A DNA stretch of 64,000 nt. It comes from SB21 sp964415295 (GTDB lineage Bacteria > CLD3 > SB21). The notes under the pieces are model-generated. The model was not told the origin of the DNA. It worked only from the letters and a program-made list of their open reading frames with translations, and made no database searches. Made by a program: the position numbers and the translations under genes. The stretch is taken from the NCBI GenBank assembly GCA_964415295.1, contig CAYPYN010000006.1, positions 124,001-188,000 on the forward strand. The letters are read 5' to 3'. Below, piece by piece: positions 16,390 through 25,995 of the stretch (positions within the stretch are counted from its first letter, which is position 1; every line of letters starts with the position of its first letter).

Positions 16390-19300
16390 TCACTGTATGA
16401 TCGCGAATTTCACAAATCGTTTCCCTGCCTTTGATTCAATGAGCGCAATATATATTCCACTGGCCACATACCTTCCGTTGGCGGTCTTGAGATCCCACTT
16501 CTCGATCGATGTAGAAGAAGCCTCCGGTTCGAAGTCTTCGTCATACGGGCGGGTATTAACCCGGTCGTTGTTGGATGAAGCGTTGTGTCTGATCGTCCGC
16601 ACGAGGTCTCCGGCCACGGTGAATATCCGGATGGTGCATTCGTCGGGCAGATGAGTGAACTTGATCAGTTTATCGAACTGGGTCTCAAACGACGAATATT
16701 TATAAAAGGGATTCGGCACCACTTTGATGTCTTTGAGTGCGCGTTTGAGATCCTTCTTGGATGTCACAACGGAGTTGGCCGTGGAGGAGAAAGTGAAAAC
16801 GTCGCTTGCCGAGTTGGGCTTGGTGGTGTTGATACGGAAGATGGTGCCAATCTCAGGCATGGGCTGATTGTAAACACCCGCTACAACATCACCGCCGTTC
16901 CAGTTAACAAACACCTGCCGGCCGATGACGATCGCGGTGAAAGAAAAATCTTCCGGGTACGGCATAGCCAGCCAATCGTTATATCCGCCGGAACCGGGAC
17001 TCATATCATGCGGCTGGAAGACATAGAATCGGCACGTACGCGGGTCGTTGGTTCCGCCGGATACCGGATGATCGGCCGATGAACCCGTCAGCAGTTGAAA
17101 ATTACCCGTGCCGGCATCGTCTAATATGTTCACTAATAATTTAGTTCCTATGGTTACATTCCAAACTTCAAAAGGAATAGGAACGAGAGTCAGCGTGTTA
17201 CGGAATACAGCCATCTGGCCGGAGGCCGTGAAACGGTATTCGAAATCATAAGGCATGATATTCTCCCAACCGTTCCATTCTTCAACGGCATTGATCACGA
17301 AACGACCGTAGCTGCCCGTTGTCAAAGTCGAGCTTCTCCAATCGGCGATGAACCAGAAGGAGCCGTTAACTTGTTGGTCAATGACCAAGTCGGGATCGGA
17401 AGACGGAAATCCCTGGAATGTGGCCGCGCCTGCAGCATGAGGATTCAAAGCTCCGCCAGCATTGGCCGTCACGTCAAAAGTCTTGAATCCGTTATCCGGG
17501 CCGTAAACGATCACCTTGATACCGTCAAGGATCAAGGGTTGTATCGCCGACGGATCGTTGATATCGGCCTGGGCGGTTGCGAAGGCGGACTCGTCAAGAA
17601 ATATATCGATACCCAGCTCAAATGTTCCGTTATCATTTCTATCGTAAAATGTTCTTGGGTCGTCGGTTCGTGAGTCTATCTTCAATACCGTATTTCCTGA
17701 TATAAAACGGTAGGCCATTAGATCGGAGGGTAGCCATTCCCTGCCGACCAGGGCTGCGCTTTCGCTGTCTGTCGGTAGCTTGAAGAATTCGAGGGTATAA
17801 TCCAAAGTTTTTACTTTTGATGGATCCACGATCTCAAGCGTCACATAGCCGTCGCTGTTCCCCAGAGTATGGATCGCGCGATTGGAATCGAGCTTTGCAT
17901 CATAAACCATAGATGACATGGATTTTGACGGAACGGCTGAAGCGGCATTGCTCAGGATCGAAGACTCGAGCGAAACAGGCAGTCCGGATGGTTTGAGGAT
18001 CCGGATCCCCTCAAAAAACATACTGTCCGACCCGGCGATATAGGGCTGAGCGTCGTAGGCTGTAACGGAGTAGAAATAATTCTGTCCGTTGATCAGATTG
18101 GAATCGATGAAATGGTAGGTTAAACCTGTATTCTCCCCCAGATCGATATCTTCGAAGTCAAGATGGTTATGGGTATTGATGAACCGGTTGGTAATGATAC
18201 CGAGTGAATCGATCTTATCGTATTGAGCGAGGAGTTCATAACTATCCTGCAGCCCTGTCAGACTGCGATAGACACGATAGCCCTGGAAGTCATTCTTGAC
18301 ATAATTGGCGGAGTAACCGCTATCCGTGCTTATGCTCAGCAACTCTCCGGTTAGGTCCCCGGATACTTCCGCATTATTCTGCCACGTGAGAACGACCTTT
18401 CCATCCAAAGCCGTGACGGTGAGATTCGGAATTTCCGGAGGTGCGGGGGCTGGGAATCCGGCATCAAAAAAGGTCTGAGCCATGTCATCGGTTTCCCAAA
18501 GTTTTGCAACAGCGTCGAGAGGTGTAGCGCCCGTTGCGGCGACGATGCCAATCCAGAGATCCTGTGACTGACCGGCTTTGATCGTGAAAGGGCCGGTATT
18601 CAAAAGAACTCTCTTGTCCGCCCTGTCGCAGCCGAAGGGATCACATGATATTGGATTAAGAGGCCCTGGAACATCGCAGGTTCCTTGTTCCGTGAATGGA
18701 TTACCGCGGAAAACAAAATAGTCATTCCAGGCGCATCCAGATTTCACCATGCCCGACCACATTTCCAAGCCGCGTATTAGGTTATATCGATCATTATGGC
18801 TGCGTGGAGGAGTCCAATCGTCACCCCTTAATGCTGTGCTGGTAGCCAACAAGTTGATGAAGTCCTCTTCCAATCTTCTGCTTTTGAAATGGTTTTGAAC
18901 AGGATCGTATTCAATAACCGTTTTGTTGTTTTGATTTCTAAGAAAGTCCCGCGTAGGTATTTCATGCGTGCGAACGATTGGGCCCTGCAAAATATCAAAG
19001 CCAACTGTAGAGCTGCTTGACGGATTGTAACCGTACCAGTAGGGGATGTTATAAACGTATAGCATATTCCTCACCGTATCGGTTCCTGCTAAATCGTACA
19101 AGGGGTCTTGATCAATATTAGGATCACTCCAAACCCCAAAATATGTTTGCGTGTAATCGGTATTCGTCTTGTTTTCCAGGATGAAGCGGAGGTAAACGAT
19201 ATCCTCCCATTTGGGTCCTTTGAAGGCATAAGACTCCAGCGTAACTTGAATTCCAAGCCCGGGATTGGGACTGTACTGCAATGAATCCTGACTGAGCGAC

Positions 19301-19833
19301 GTGTCGAGATCATTGAATACGGCCCAGGTCTGGGCATCGGCGATAAGTGCAGGATTTCCGAACCGGTCATGCAAGGCGCCTTCGGGCCAGTCGGATGAAT
19401 TATCTCTGTCAATGAGATAGACCTTTTGTGAAGGTGAAAGCGGATCTTCGGCTTTGAGTTCTGCGAATGGAATGCCGGAATTAGTGATCCTTCCCGGTTG
19501 GAATTCCGAGTCATATTCCACTTCGCTGACCACCGGCACACCATTCTTCAGTGTTCCGATATAGAATCCTCCGGCGTAAATGAGTTGCGAAGAGGTGCCT
19601 CTGGGGAATATCCCGCCGGCTTTGCTGCCATCGTGGTCCGCGTCCTGAGGATCATACATATAACTCCCGTTATTGCGCATGACATACGACCAGTTGTTGT
19701 AGTTGTTGAATTTGATGTCAATGATGTCCGGCTTGCGGAGAGAAATTTTTTTCTTTCCGTCTATGAGGGAAGTTGCGTCGGAATGGATCATGATTCCGAT
19801 GAGTATGATGGTGAGTATGATGAGCTTTTTCAT
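16390..19833 (-). CDS. Secreted modular protein, family member B (long form, 1147 aa)
   Basis: Same design as member A: signal peptide (MKKLIILTIILIGIMIHSDA), NYNNWSYVMRNNGSYMYD domain, fibronectin III-like region with DFQGYRVYRSLTGL, and the VVPNPF...FVKFAIIQ tail. About 390 extra residues are inserted between the fibronectin-like region and the tail. That module carries DDPRTFYDRNDNG, an alpha/beta-looking FDVTANAGGALNPHAAGAATF segment, FPSSDPDLV, QQVNGSFWFIADW, PFEVWNVTIGTKLL, HPVSGGTNDPRTCRFYV and GRQVFVNWNGGDV. The last 316 bases, with the stop and flank, are identical to those of member A. The start at 19833 begins the signal peptide; the upstream extension is repeat-derived. Role unknown; probably a cell-surface or released structural or binding protein. 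Confidence 0.85.
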   Translation of the reverse strand: MKKLIILTIILIGIMIHSDATSLIDGKKKISLRKPDIIDIKFNNYNNWSYVMRNNGSYMYDPQDADHDGSKAGGIFPRGTSSQLIYAGGFYIGTLKNGVPVVSEVEYDSEFQPGRITNSGIPFAELKAEDPLSPSQKVYLIDRDNSSDWPEGALHDRFGNPALIADAQTWAVFNDLDTSLSQDSLQYSPNPGLGIQVTLESYAFKGPKWEDIVYLRFILENKTNTDYTQTYFGVWSDPNIDQDPLYDLAGTDTVRNMLYVYNIPYWYGYNPSSSSTVGFDILQGPIVRTHEIPTRDFLRNQNNKTVIEYDPVQNHFKSRRLEEDFINLLATSTALRGDDWTPPRSHNDRYNLIRGLEMWSGMVKSGCAWNDYFVFRGNPFTEQGTCDVPGPLNPISCDPFGCDRADKRVLLNTGPFTIKAGQSQDLWIGIVAATGATPLDAVAKLWETDDMAQTFFDAGFPAPAPPEIPNLTVTALDGKVVLTWQNNAEVSGDLTGELLSISTDSGYSANYVKNDFQGYRVYRSLTGLQDSYELLAQYDKIDSLGIITNRFINTHNHLDFEDIDLGENTGLTYHFIDSNLINGQNYFYSVTAYDAQPYIAGSDSMFFEGIRILKPSGLPVSLESSILSNAASAVPSKSMSSMVYDAKLDSNRAIHTLGNSDGYVTLEIVDPSKVKTLDYTLEFFKLPTDSESAALVGREWLPSDLMAYRFISGNTVLKIDSRTDDPRTFYDRNDNGTFELGIDIFLDESAFATAQADINDPSAIQPLILDGIKVIVYGPDNGFKTFDVTANAGGALNPHAAGAATFQGFPSSDPDLVIDQQVNGSFWFIADWRSSTLTTGSYGRFVINAVEEWNGWENIMPYDFEYRFTASGQMAVFRNTLTLVPIPFEVWNVTIGTKLLVNILDDAGTGNFQLLTGSSADHPVSGGTNDPRTCRFYVFQPHDMSPGSGGYNDWLAMPYPEDFSFTAIVIGRQVFVNWNGGDVVAGVYNQPMPEIGTIFRINTTKPNSASDVFTFSSTANSVVTSKKDLKRALKDIKVVPNPFYKYSSFETQFDKLIKFTHLPDECTIRIFTVAGDLVRTIRHNASSNNDRVNTRPYDEDFEPEASSTSIEKWDLKTANGRYVASGIYIALIESKAGKRFVKFAIIQ

Positions 19834-19851
19834 GATGTGCTTTTTATGTTG

Positions 19852-19950
19852 TAACCACAAAGCTCACAAAGGATTTGCACAAAGGCACGAAGAGTCTTTG
19901 AAAATTTTCCTTTGTGAATTCTGTGTGTATTCTCCGTGTCCTCTGTGGTT
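19852..19950. repeat. Intergenic inverted-repeat element, copy 2
   Basis: TAACCACA at 19852-19859 and TGTGGTT at 19944-19950, with the same CACAAAG/CTTTGTG internal units as copy 1. It separates members B and C. Confidence 0.87.
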
Positions 19951-19959
19951 CGTATTCCT

Positions 19960-22900
19960 TCACTGTATGATCGCGAATTTAACAAATCGTTTTCCCTCCT
20001 TTGATTCGATCAAGGCTATATACATGCCTGCCGCCGCAAAACGGCCGTTGGCGGTCTTGCGGTCCCAGCGTTCGATGGAGGTCGCCAACGGCTCCGGATC
20101 ATAAGCATCATCGTGCGGCTGATAGTCGGGACGCTCGTTATCCGATCCCTCGTCGTGGTGCAGCGTCCGTATCAGATCGCCCGCCACGGTAAAGATCCTG
20201 ATCGTGCATTGTGCCGGAAGCCCGGTGAAACGGAGCGGATCGTCGTGCGGATGGAAATAATTTCTGTAATAAGGATTCGGCACGACTTTGATATTGCGCA
20301 GCGCCTTTTTCAGATCTTTCTTGTTTGACGGAAGCGCATGAGCCGTCGTGGAGAAAACAAAAACATCGCCTGAGGAAATATTTTTTACCGTATTGATGCG
20401 GAAGACCGTTCCAATCTCAGGCAAGGGCGCGTTATATATCCCAGTCCCGACGTCGCCTCCGTTGAGATTGACAAATATCTGCCGGCCGAGCGTCCTTTGA
20501 TAGGTTGGAACAATGGGGTCGTTCGAAACCTTCCAGGCTTCGTATCCGGCGGAACCGGCGCTCATGTCCGACGGATTATATATATAAAACCGGTCGGTGA
20601 AAGGATCGTTATTCCCGCCGGAAACGGGATGATCGGTGTTCCTGAGATCGAAGGCGCCGCTGGTATTGTCGTCGATGGTCGTGACCAGCAACTGTGTGCC
20701 CAGCGTCGCATTCCACACTTCGAAAGGCATATTCCTCTGCGTCGTCGTATTGTGGAGTTGACCTGTCTGACCGGCCGCGGTGAATCGGATCTCGAGGTCG
20801 TAAGGGATCAGATCATACCATCCGTTCGCATTCCATCCGGTCACGGCATTCTGTTTGTACGCATTGTAAGATCCGTCTGAAAAGATAACGCCGGTTGAAG
20901 CATTCAACAGCCAGTAACTGCCGTTGACTTGCTGGGCGCGAACCAAATCGGAATCGTCCGACGGGAATCCCATGTTATTCAGCGCCGGGGTTGCCGCGCC
21001 GGCCGCAACCGGATCGAGAGGTCCGCCGGCATTGGCCGTCACGTTGAATGCTTTGAAATCGGGCCTGGGTCTGAAAACCGTTACCATTATGCCATGGATA
21101 ACCAGGGGTTCTGCCGAGGAAGGATCTTCGGCGAAAGCGCGCGCCGTGGCGAAGCGCGATTCATCCAGCGCGATGTCCGTGCCTGATTGGTACAGTCCGT
21201 CGGCATTTTTATCATAAAAGGTCCTTGGATCGTCTTTCCTCGAGTCGATCATGCGCACGGTATCGTCGGCGACAAAGCGATAGGCCAGGAGGTCGGACGG
21301 GAGGAATTCCGATCCGATCAGGTTTCCTCCAAAACTGTCCGGCGGTATTTCAAAGAATTCGATCGTATAGTTCAGCGTCCGTACTCTGGATGGATCCACC
21401 ATCTCGAGTTCTACATAGCCGTCGCCGCCGCCCATAACGTGCAAGGCTCTGGTTGAATCGAGCGACGCATTGTAGACAATAGACAAGACCGGTTTGGTGA
21501 GATACATCGCTACCATATTCTCCATGGGAGAGGACTCAAGGGTGACCGGCAGACCGGATGGCTTAGGGATCTTGAATCCTTCGAAAAGGTTGACCGAATC
21601 CGGGCCTCCGATATAGGGCTGCGCATCGTAAGCCGTGACGGCATAATAGTATCGCGTAGCATAGACCACATCCTGATCGACATAATGGTATTGCAATCCG
21701 GTATTGGAACCGAGATCGACCTCGCTTGCCACGACGTGATTATTGGCGTTGAGCGTGTAGTTGATCACCGAGCCGAAGGTGTCCGGTTTGTCGTACTGCG
21801 CCAGCATGGAAAAAGTTCCGAGCAATCCTGTGAGACTCTTATACACGCGGTAACCCTGGAAATCGTTTTTGACATAGTCGGCCGTGTAGCCATTGGCGAT
21901 GGAAACGCCGAGCAATTCCCCGGCCGGATCCTCGGAAGATTCGGCATTATTCTGCCAGGTCAGGACGAAACGGTCCTCAAAGGAAGAGGCCGTAAGTTTT
22001 GGCGTCTCGGGTGGCGCGGGCGCAGGGAATCCGTGATCAAAAAAATACTGCGCAAGATCGTCGGCAGCGAAAAGATTAGCCACGGCATCGAGACGGTCAA
22101 CACCTGTAGCTCCGACCACGGCAACCCAGATCTCCTGTGACTCACCGGCCTTGATCGTGAAGGGGCCGGAACCCATCAGTATTCGTATGTCCCTGCCGAT
22201 AGAGTGCATGCCTCCGAGGGGGTTATTCGAACCAGCAACATCGCATGTTCCCTGATCGGTCAGTGGATTGCCGCGAAACACAAAGTAATCATTCAAACCG
22301 CAGCCCGTTCTTAGCGCCGAGTTCCACTTAGAGATACCGCGCATAATGGTGTACCTCTCGGAATTTTTGACGGGATCCTCAGCTTCTGCGTAATCGTCTG
22401 AGGTCGTGCATCCCAATACGATCTTGTTGTCGGCAAGCGTCTGAGGGATAAACCGATCTTCGTCCCGATCGTATCTTATGCAAGAATTCCTGTTTTGATT
22501 ACGCAGCAGATCACGATCCGGGATTTCGGAAGTGCCTGCTATGGGCCCTTGGACAAGATCAAAGCCAACAGCTCTGTCGTCAGGTGATTCATTCGTATTG
22601 TTATATACAAACTCCATATTTCGAATGGTGTCAGTACCAACCAGATCGTTAGAACTATTGCCAACGTCAGCATCGCTCCAGATACCGAAATAGGTTTGTG
22701 GATAATCGCCGTTCGTCTTGTTCTCAAGAATAAATCGCAGATACACCACGTCGCCAATTTTCGGACCGTTGAAAGCGAATGATTCCAGTGTTACCTCAAT
22801 ACCTAATCCGGGAGAAGGGCTTTCTGAGGGAGATTCGTGGTTGAGCGATGTGTCCAGGTCATTGAATACCGCCCATGTCTGTGCATCGGCGATCATCGCC

Positions 22901-23394
22901 GGATCTCCGTACTTGTCATGCAATGCGTCTTCCGGCCAATGAACATAATCATCACCGCTACGTGTGCGATCGATCAAATAGACCTGCTGCTGAGCCGAGA
23001 GAGGATCTTCGGCTTTGAGTTGCCCGAAAGGCATGCCGGAATTGATGATGCGGCCGGGCTGGAATTCCGTGGTAAATTCCGTTTCACTGACGACAGGAAT
23101 CCCGTTCTTCAACGTGCCGATATAAAATCCTGCGGCATAGACCAACGATGTGGCCGAGCCTCTTGGAAATTCTCCGCCGTAAAACTTGGTATTGTTATCA
23201 AGGTCGGAAGGATCATACATGAAGCTTCCATTATTGCGCATCGCATACGACCAGTTGTTGTAATTGACAAAAACCTGGTCGACGATACCGGGTTTTCTCA
23301 GGGTGATCTTCTTTTTACGGCCGTCTTTGGAGGAAGCATCCGTCAGGGATAAAGCGGCGATAGCTATGAGCGATGCGAATAGAAGGTATTTCAT
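19960..23394 (-). CDS. Secreted modular protein, family member C (long form, 1144 aa)
   Basis: Signal peptide MKYLLFASLIAIAALSLTDA, NYNNWSYAMRNNGSFMYD domain, fibronectin III-like region, the long-form module (DDPRTFYDKNADG, NVTANAGGPLDPVAAGAAT, PFEVWNATLGTQLL, HPVSGGNNDPFTDRFYIYN, GRQIFVNLNGGDV) and a more divergent tail (VVPNPYYRNYFHPHDDPLRF, then CTIRIFTVAGDLIRTL, GRFAAAGMYIALIES). A 602-bp stretch near its 5' end (22670-23271) is identical, base for base, to member D, while the rest of the two genes has diverged. The start at 23394 gives the signal peptide; the 19-residue upstream extension is not protein-like. It is followed upstream by a 200-bp spacer that lacks the TAACCAC element and instead carries a different palindrome. 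Confidence 0.85.
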   Translation of the reverse strand: MKYLLFASLIAIAALSLTDASSKDGRKKKITLRKPGIVDQVFVNYNNWSYAMRNNGSFMYDPSDLDNNTKFYGGEFPRGSATSLVYAAGFYIGTLKNGIPVVSETEFTTEFQPGRIINSGMPFGQLKAEDPLSAQQQVYLIDRTRSGDDYVHWPEDALHDKYGDPAMIADAQTWAVFNDLDTSLNHESPSESPSPGLGIEVTLESFAFNGPKIGDVVYLRFILENKTNGDYPQTYFGIWSDADVGNSSNDLVGTDTIRNMEFVYNNTNESPDDRAVGFDLVQGPIAGTSEIPDRDLLRNQNRNSCIRYDRDEDRFIPQTLADNKIVLGCTTSDDYAEAEDPVKNSERYTIMRGISKWNSALRTGCGLNDYFVFRGNPLTDQGTCDVAGSNNPLGGMHSIGRDIRILMGSGPFTIKAGESQEIWVAVVGATGVDRLDAVANLFAADDLAQYFFDHGFPAPAPPETPKLTASSFEDRFVLTWQNNAESSEDPAGELLGVSIANGYTADYVKNDFQGYRVYKSLTGLLGTFSMLAQYDKPDTFGSVINYTLNANNHVVASEVDLGSNTGLQYHYVDQDVVYATRYYYAVTAYDAQPYIGGPDSVNLFEGFKIPKPSGLPVTLESSPMENMVAMYLTKPVLSIVYNASLDSTRALHVMGGGDGYVELEMVDPSRVRTLNYTIEFFEIPPDSFGGNLIGSEFLPSDLLAYRFVADDTVRMIDSRKDDPRTFYDKNADGLYQSGTDIALDESRFATARAFAEDPSSAEPLVIHGIMVTVFRPRPDFKAFNVTANAGGPLDPVAAGAATPALNNMGFPSDDSDLVRAQQVNGSYWLLNASTGVIFSDGSYNAYKQNAVTGWNANGWYDLIPYDLEIRFTAAGQTGQLHNTTTQRNMPFEVWNATLGTQLLVTTIDDNTSGAFDLRNTDHPVSGGNNDPFTDRFYIYNPSDMSAGSAGYEAWKVSNDPIVPTYQRTLGRQIFVNLNGGDVGTGIYNAPLPEIGTVFRINTVKNISSGDVFVFSTTAHALPSNKKDLKKALRNIKVVPNPYYRNYFHPHDDPLRFTGLPAQCTIRIFTVAGDLIRTLHHDEGSDNERPDYQPHDDAYDPEPLATSIERWDRKTANGRFAAAGMYIALIESKEGKRFVKFAIIQ
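22670..23271. repeat. 602-bp exact repeat, copy 1 (inside member C)
   Basis: Matches 25148-25749 at constant offset 2478 with no mismatch in a line-by-line reading. It covers the N-terminal signature domain of the family. Confidence 0.95.
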
Positions 23395-23533
23395 TGCGAT
23401 CGGTGTTTTTGTTGATAGAGCTGAATAAGTGTAATCAGAACATGTAAACATTTCAAGATTCTTCGTGTGTGAGGCCCCTTGTCAGTTCGAGCGACCATGA
23501 GGAACGAGAACGGTTTTGTTCACTTCCCATTCG

Positions 23534-23586
23534 CGTTGCTTCACTCGAAGTGACATGGTAAGTGGTCGCTTCGAGTGAGTGCAACG
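23534..23586. repeat. REP-like palindrome between members C and D
   Basis: CGTTGC at 23534-23539, then CACTCGAAG and GAC, mirrored by GTC, CTTCGAGTG and GCAACG ending at 23586. This is a 53-bp interrupted hairpin. The spacer 23395-23595 otherwise holds only related GAACGAGAA-type words and no gene. Confidence 0.8.
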
Positions 23587-23595
23587 AACGAGAAG

Positions 23596-25875
23596 TCATT
23601 GTATCACCGCAAATTTAACCAACCTCTTTCCTGCCGGTGATTCGATCAGGGCGACATACATCCCGCTCGCAACGTAACGCCCGTTGGCAGTCTTCAGATC
23701 CCACCGTTCGATCGAAGTGGATGATGCTGCCGGCTCGAAGTTCTCGTCGTAAGGATTCGAATTCACACGGTCGTTGTTGGAGGTAGTGTTGTGTTTGATC
23801 GTCTTTATCAAGTCTCCTGCGACGGTGAAAATCTTAATCGTGCAGACCTCCGGGAGATGGGTGAACTTGATCATTTTATCGAAGTTCGTCTCATAGCTGG
23901 AATACTTGTAGAAAGGATTCGGAACGACCTTGATGTTCTTAAGAGTTGAATTGACCGCCGCTTTGGCGGGTACGGCCGATACGGCATTAGCTAATAAGGA
24001 AGATTCCAATGTCACAGGTAATCCTGCAGGCCTCAGAATAGGAACTCCTTCGTAGACCATTGTATCCGGCCCTGCGATGTAAGGCTGTGCGTCATAGGCT
24101 GTAACGGAGTAGTAATAGTTCTGTCCGTTGACCAGACCGGAATCGGTATAGGCGTATTGCAAACCCGTATTATCTCCCAGAAAGACCTCTTTGATCTCGA
24201 GGTGATTGTTCTCGTTCAAGTAACGATTGATCACCGAGCCGAAGGAGTCGATCTTGTCGTATTGAGCAAGTAATTCGTAGCTGTCGTGAAGCCCGGTGAG
24301 GCTACGATAGACACGATAACCCTGGAAGTCATTGATCACATAATCGGCAGAGAAACCATTGGCAAGAGAGACGCCGAGCCTCTCACCGGAGGAGTCTGAG
24401 TAAGATTCTGCATTATCTTCCCAGGTGAGGACAACACGATTATCAGACGCGGTAACAGACAGATTCGGACGCGGCGGAGCGGATGGAGCGGGGAATCCGT
24501 GATCGAAAAAATACTGCGCAAGATCGTCGGCAGCGAAAAGATTGGCCACGGCATCAAGACGATCAGCTCCCTTAGCCCCGACCACGCCAACCCATATATC
24601 CTGTGACTCACCGGCCTTGATCGTGAAGGGACCGGTGCTTAGCAGAATACGTTGGTCGGATGGCCAGACACCTCCAATAGAAATGGTTCCTTGAACGTCA
24701 CATGTTCCCTGTCCCGTGAGAGGATTACCACGGTAAACAAAATAATCATCCAAGCCACATCCTGTTTTCATGATTCCGCTTGATTTGTAAGAACCACGCA
24801 TAAGATTATAACGCTCTGAGTTATTTACCGGGTCCGTAGACCCCATGTACATAGTTGATCCAATGGACAAATTGGCGCTTACAGCGCCTAAGGTGATTTG
24901 ATTGTCGGTAAGTGTTTTATTAAAAAAGTGATTTTGTTCAGGAATATAAATGAGATACGATTTATTGGTTTGATTGCGTAACTGGTCTCTCATCGGAACC
25001 TCAGTCTTATTAACAACAGGTCCTTGCAGAATCTCAAATCCAACGGCGCGGTCCTGCGGGATTACGTTGGATCTATTGTAGGCATACATCATTCCACGTG
25101 TCGTATCGGTTCCGACTACATCGTTTCCTATGTTGGGCCCAACATCCGCATCGCTCCAGATACCGAAATAGGTTTGTGGATAATCGCCGTTCGTCTTGTT
25201 CTCAAGAATAAATCGCAGATACACCACGTCGCCAATTTTCGGACCGTTGAAAGCGAATGATTCCAGTGTTACCTCAATACCTAATCCGGGAGAAGGGCTT
25301 TCTGAGGGAGATTCGTGGTTGAGCGATGTGTCCAGGTCATTGAATACCGCCCATGTCTGTGCATCGGCGATCATCGCCGGATCTCCGTACTTGTCATGCA
25401 ATGCGTCTTCCGGCCAATGAACATAATCATCACCGCTACGTGTGCGATCGATCAAATAGACCTGCTGCTGAGCCGAGAGAGGATCTTCGGCTTTGAGTTG
25501 CCCGAAAGGCATGCCGGAATTGATGATGCGGCCGGGCTGGAATTCCGTGGTAAATTCCGTTTCACTGACGACAGGAATCCCGTTCTTCAACGTGCCGATA
25601 TAAAATCCTGCGGCATAGACCAACGATGTGGCCGAGCCTCTTGGAAATTCTCCGCCGTAAAACTTGGTATTGTTATCAAGGTCGGAAGGATCATACATGA
25701 AGCTTCCATTATTGCGCATCGCATACGACCAGTTGTTGTAATTGACAAAGATAAGATCGACGATATCAGGTTTTTTCAGTCTGAGTTTCTTTGATGCGCC
25801 TTCTCTTGCCGTGCCGTTGGTGAAAAAGCTGATCCCCGCGATGAGGATCAGGAGTGTAATGAGTATTTTTTTCAT
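23596..25875 (-). CDS. Secreted modular protein, family member D (short form, 759 aa)
   Basis: Short form like member A: signal peptide MKKILITLLILIAGISFFTN, N-terminal signature domain, fibronectin III-like region (NDFQGYRVYRSLTGL, YYYSVTAYDAQPYIAGPD) and the sorting-like tail (VVPNPFYKYSSYE, CTIKIFTVAGDLIKTI, GRYVASGMYVALIES, LVKFAVIQ), with no 390-aa module. Its first third is a patchwork: 602 bp identical to member C are bounded on the 5' side by a signal peptide close to that of member E. This is what gene conversion between tandem copies would leave. The start at 25875 drops a nine-residue extension read from the intergenic repeat; members A and D share that extension exactly. Confidence 0.85.
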   Translation of the reverse strand: MKKILITLLILIAGISFFTNGTAREGASKKLRLKKPDIVDLIFVNYNNWSYAMRNNGSFMYDPSDLDNNTKFYGGEFPRGSATSLVYAAGFYIGTLKNGIPVVSETEFTTEFQPGRIINSGMPFGQLKAEDPLSAQQQVYLIDRTRSGDDYVHWPEDALHDKYGDPAMIADAQTWAVFNDLDTSLNHESPSESPSPGLGIEVTLESFAFNGPKIGDVVYLRFILENKTNGDYPQTYFGIWSDADVGPNIGNDVVGTDTTRGMMYAYNRSNVIPQDRAVGFEILQGPVVNKTEVPMRDQLRNQTNKSYLIYIPEQNHFFNKTLTDNQITLGAVSANLSIGSTMYMGSTDPVNNSERYNLMRGSYKSSGIMKTGCGLDDYFVYRGNPLTGQGTCDVQGTISIGGVWPSDQRILLSTGPFTIKAGESQDIWVGVVGAKGADRLDAVANLFAADDLAQYFFDHGFPAPSAPPRPNLSVTASDNRVVLTWEDNAESYSDSSGERLGVSLANGFSADYVINDFQGYRVYRSLTGLHDSYELLAQYDKIDSFGSVINRYLNENNHLEIKEVFLGDNTGLQYAYTDSGLVNGQNYYYSVTAYDAQPYIAGPDTMVYEGVPILRPAGLPVTLESSLLANAVSAVPAKAAVNSTLKNIKVVPNPFYKYSSYETNFDKMIKFTHLPEVCTIKIFTVAGDLIKTIKHNTTSNNDRVNSNPYDENFEPAASSTSIERWDLKTANGRYVASGMYVALIESPAGKRLVKFAVIQ
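25148..25749. repeat. 602-bp exact repeat, copy 2 (inside member D)
   Basis: Identical to 22670-23271. Sequence similarity drops sharply at both ends (first mismatches at 25147 and 25750). Confidence 0.95.
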
Positions 25876-25893
25876 AGAGCGTCTTGATGTTTC

Positions 25894-25986
25894 TAACCAC
25901 AAAGCTCACAAAGGTTTTACACAAAGGTCACAAAAGAAATTGCCTTTGTGGTCTCCGTGTGAATTCTCTCTGTGTCTCCGTGGTTA
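25894..25986. repeat. Intergenic inverted-repeat element, copy 3
   Basis: TAACCAC at 25894-25900 and GTGGTTA at 25980-25986, with CACAAAGG units on the left and CTTTGTG, CTCCGTG and CTGTGTC units on the right. It separates members D and E. Confidence 0.87.
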
Positions 25987-25995
25987 CTCATTCCT

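Noticed and set aside
22670..25749. Insertion sequence or transposon as the cause of the 602-bp identity
   Set aside because: No transposase, terminal inverted repeats or target duplication; the tract lies wholly within homologous coding sequence, so conversion fits better.
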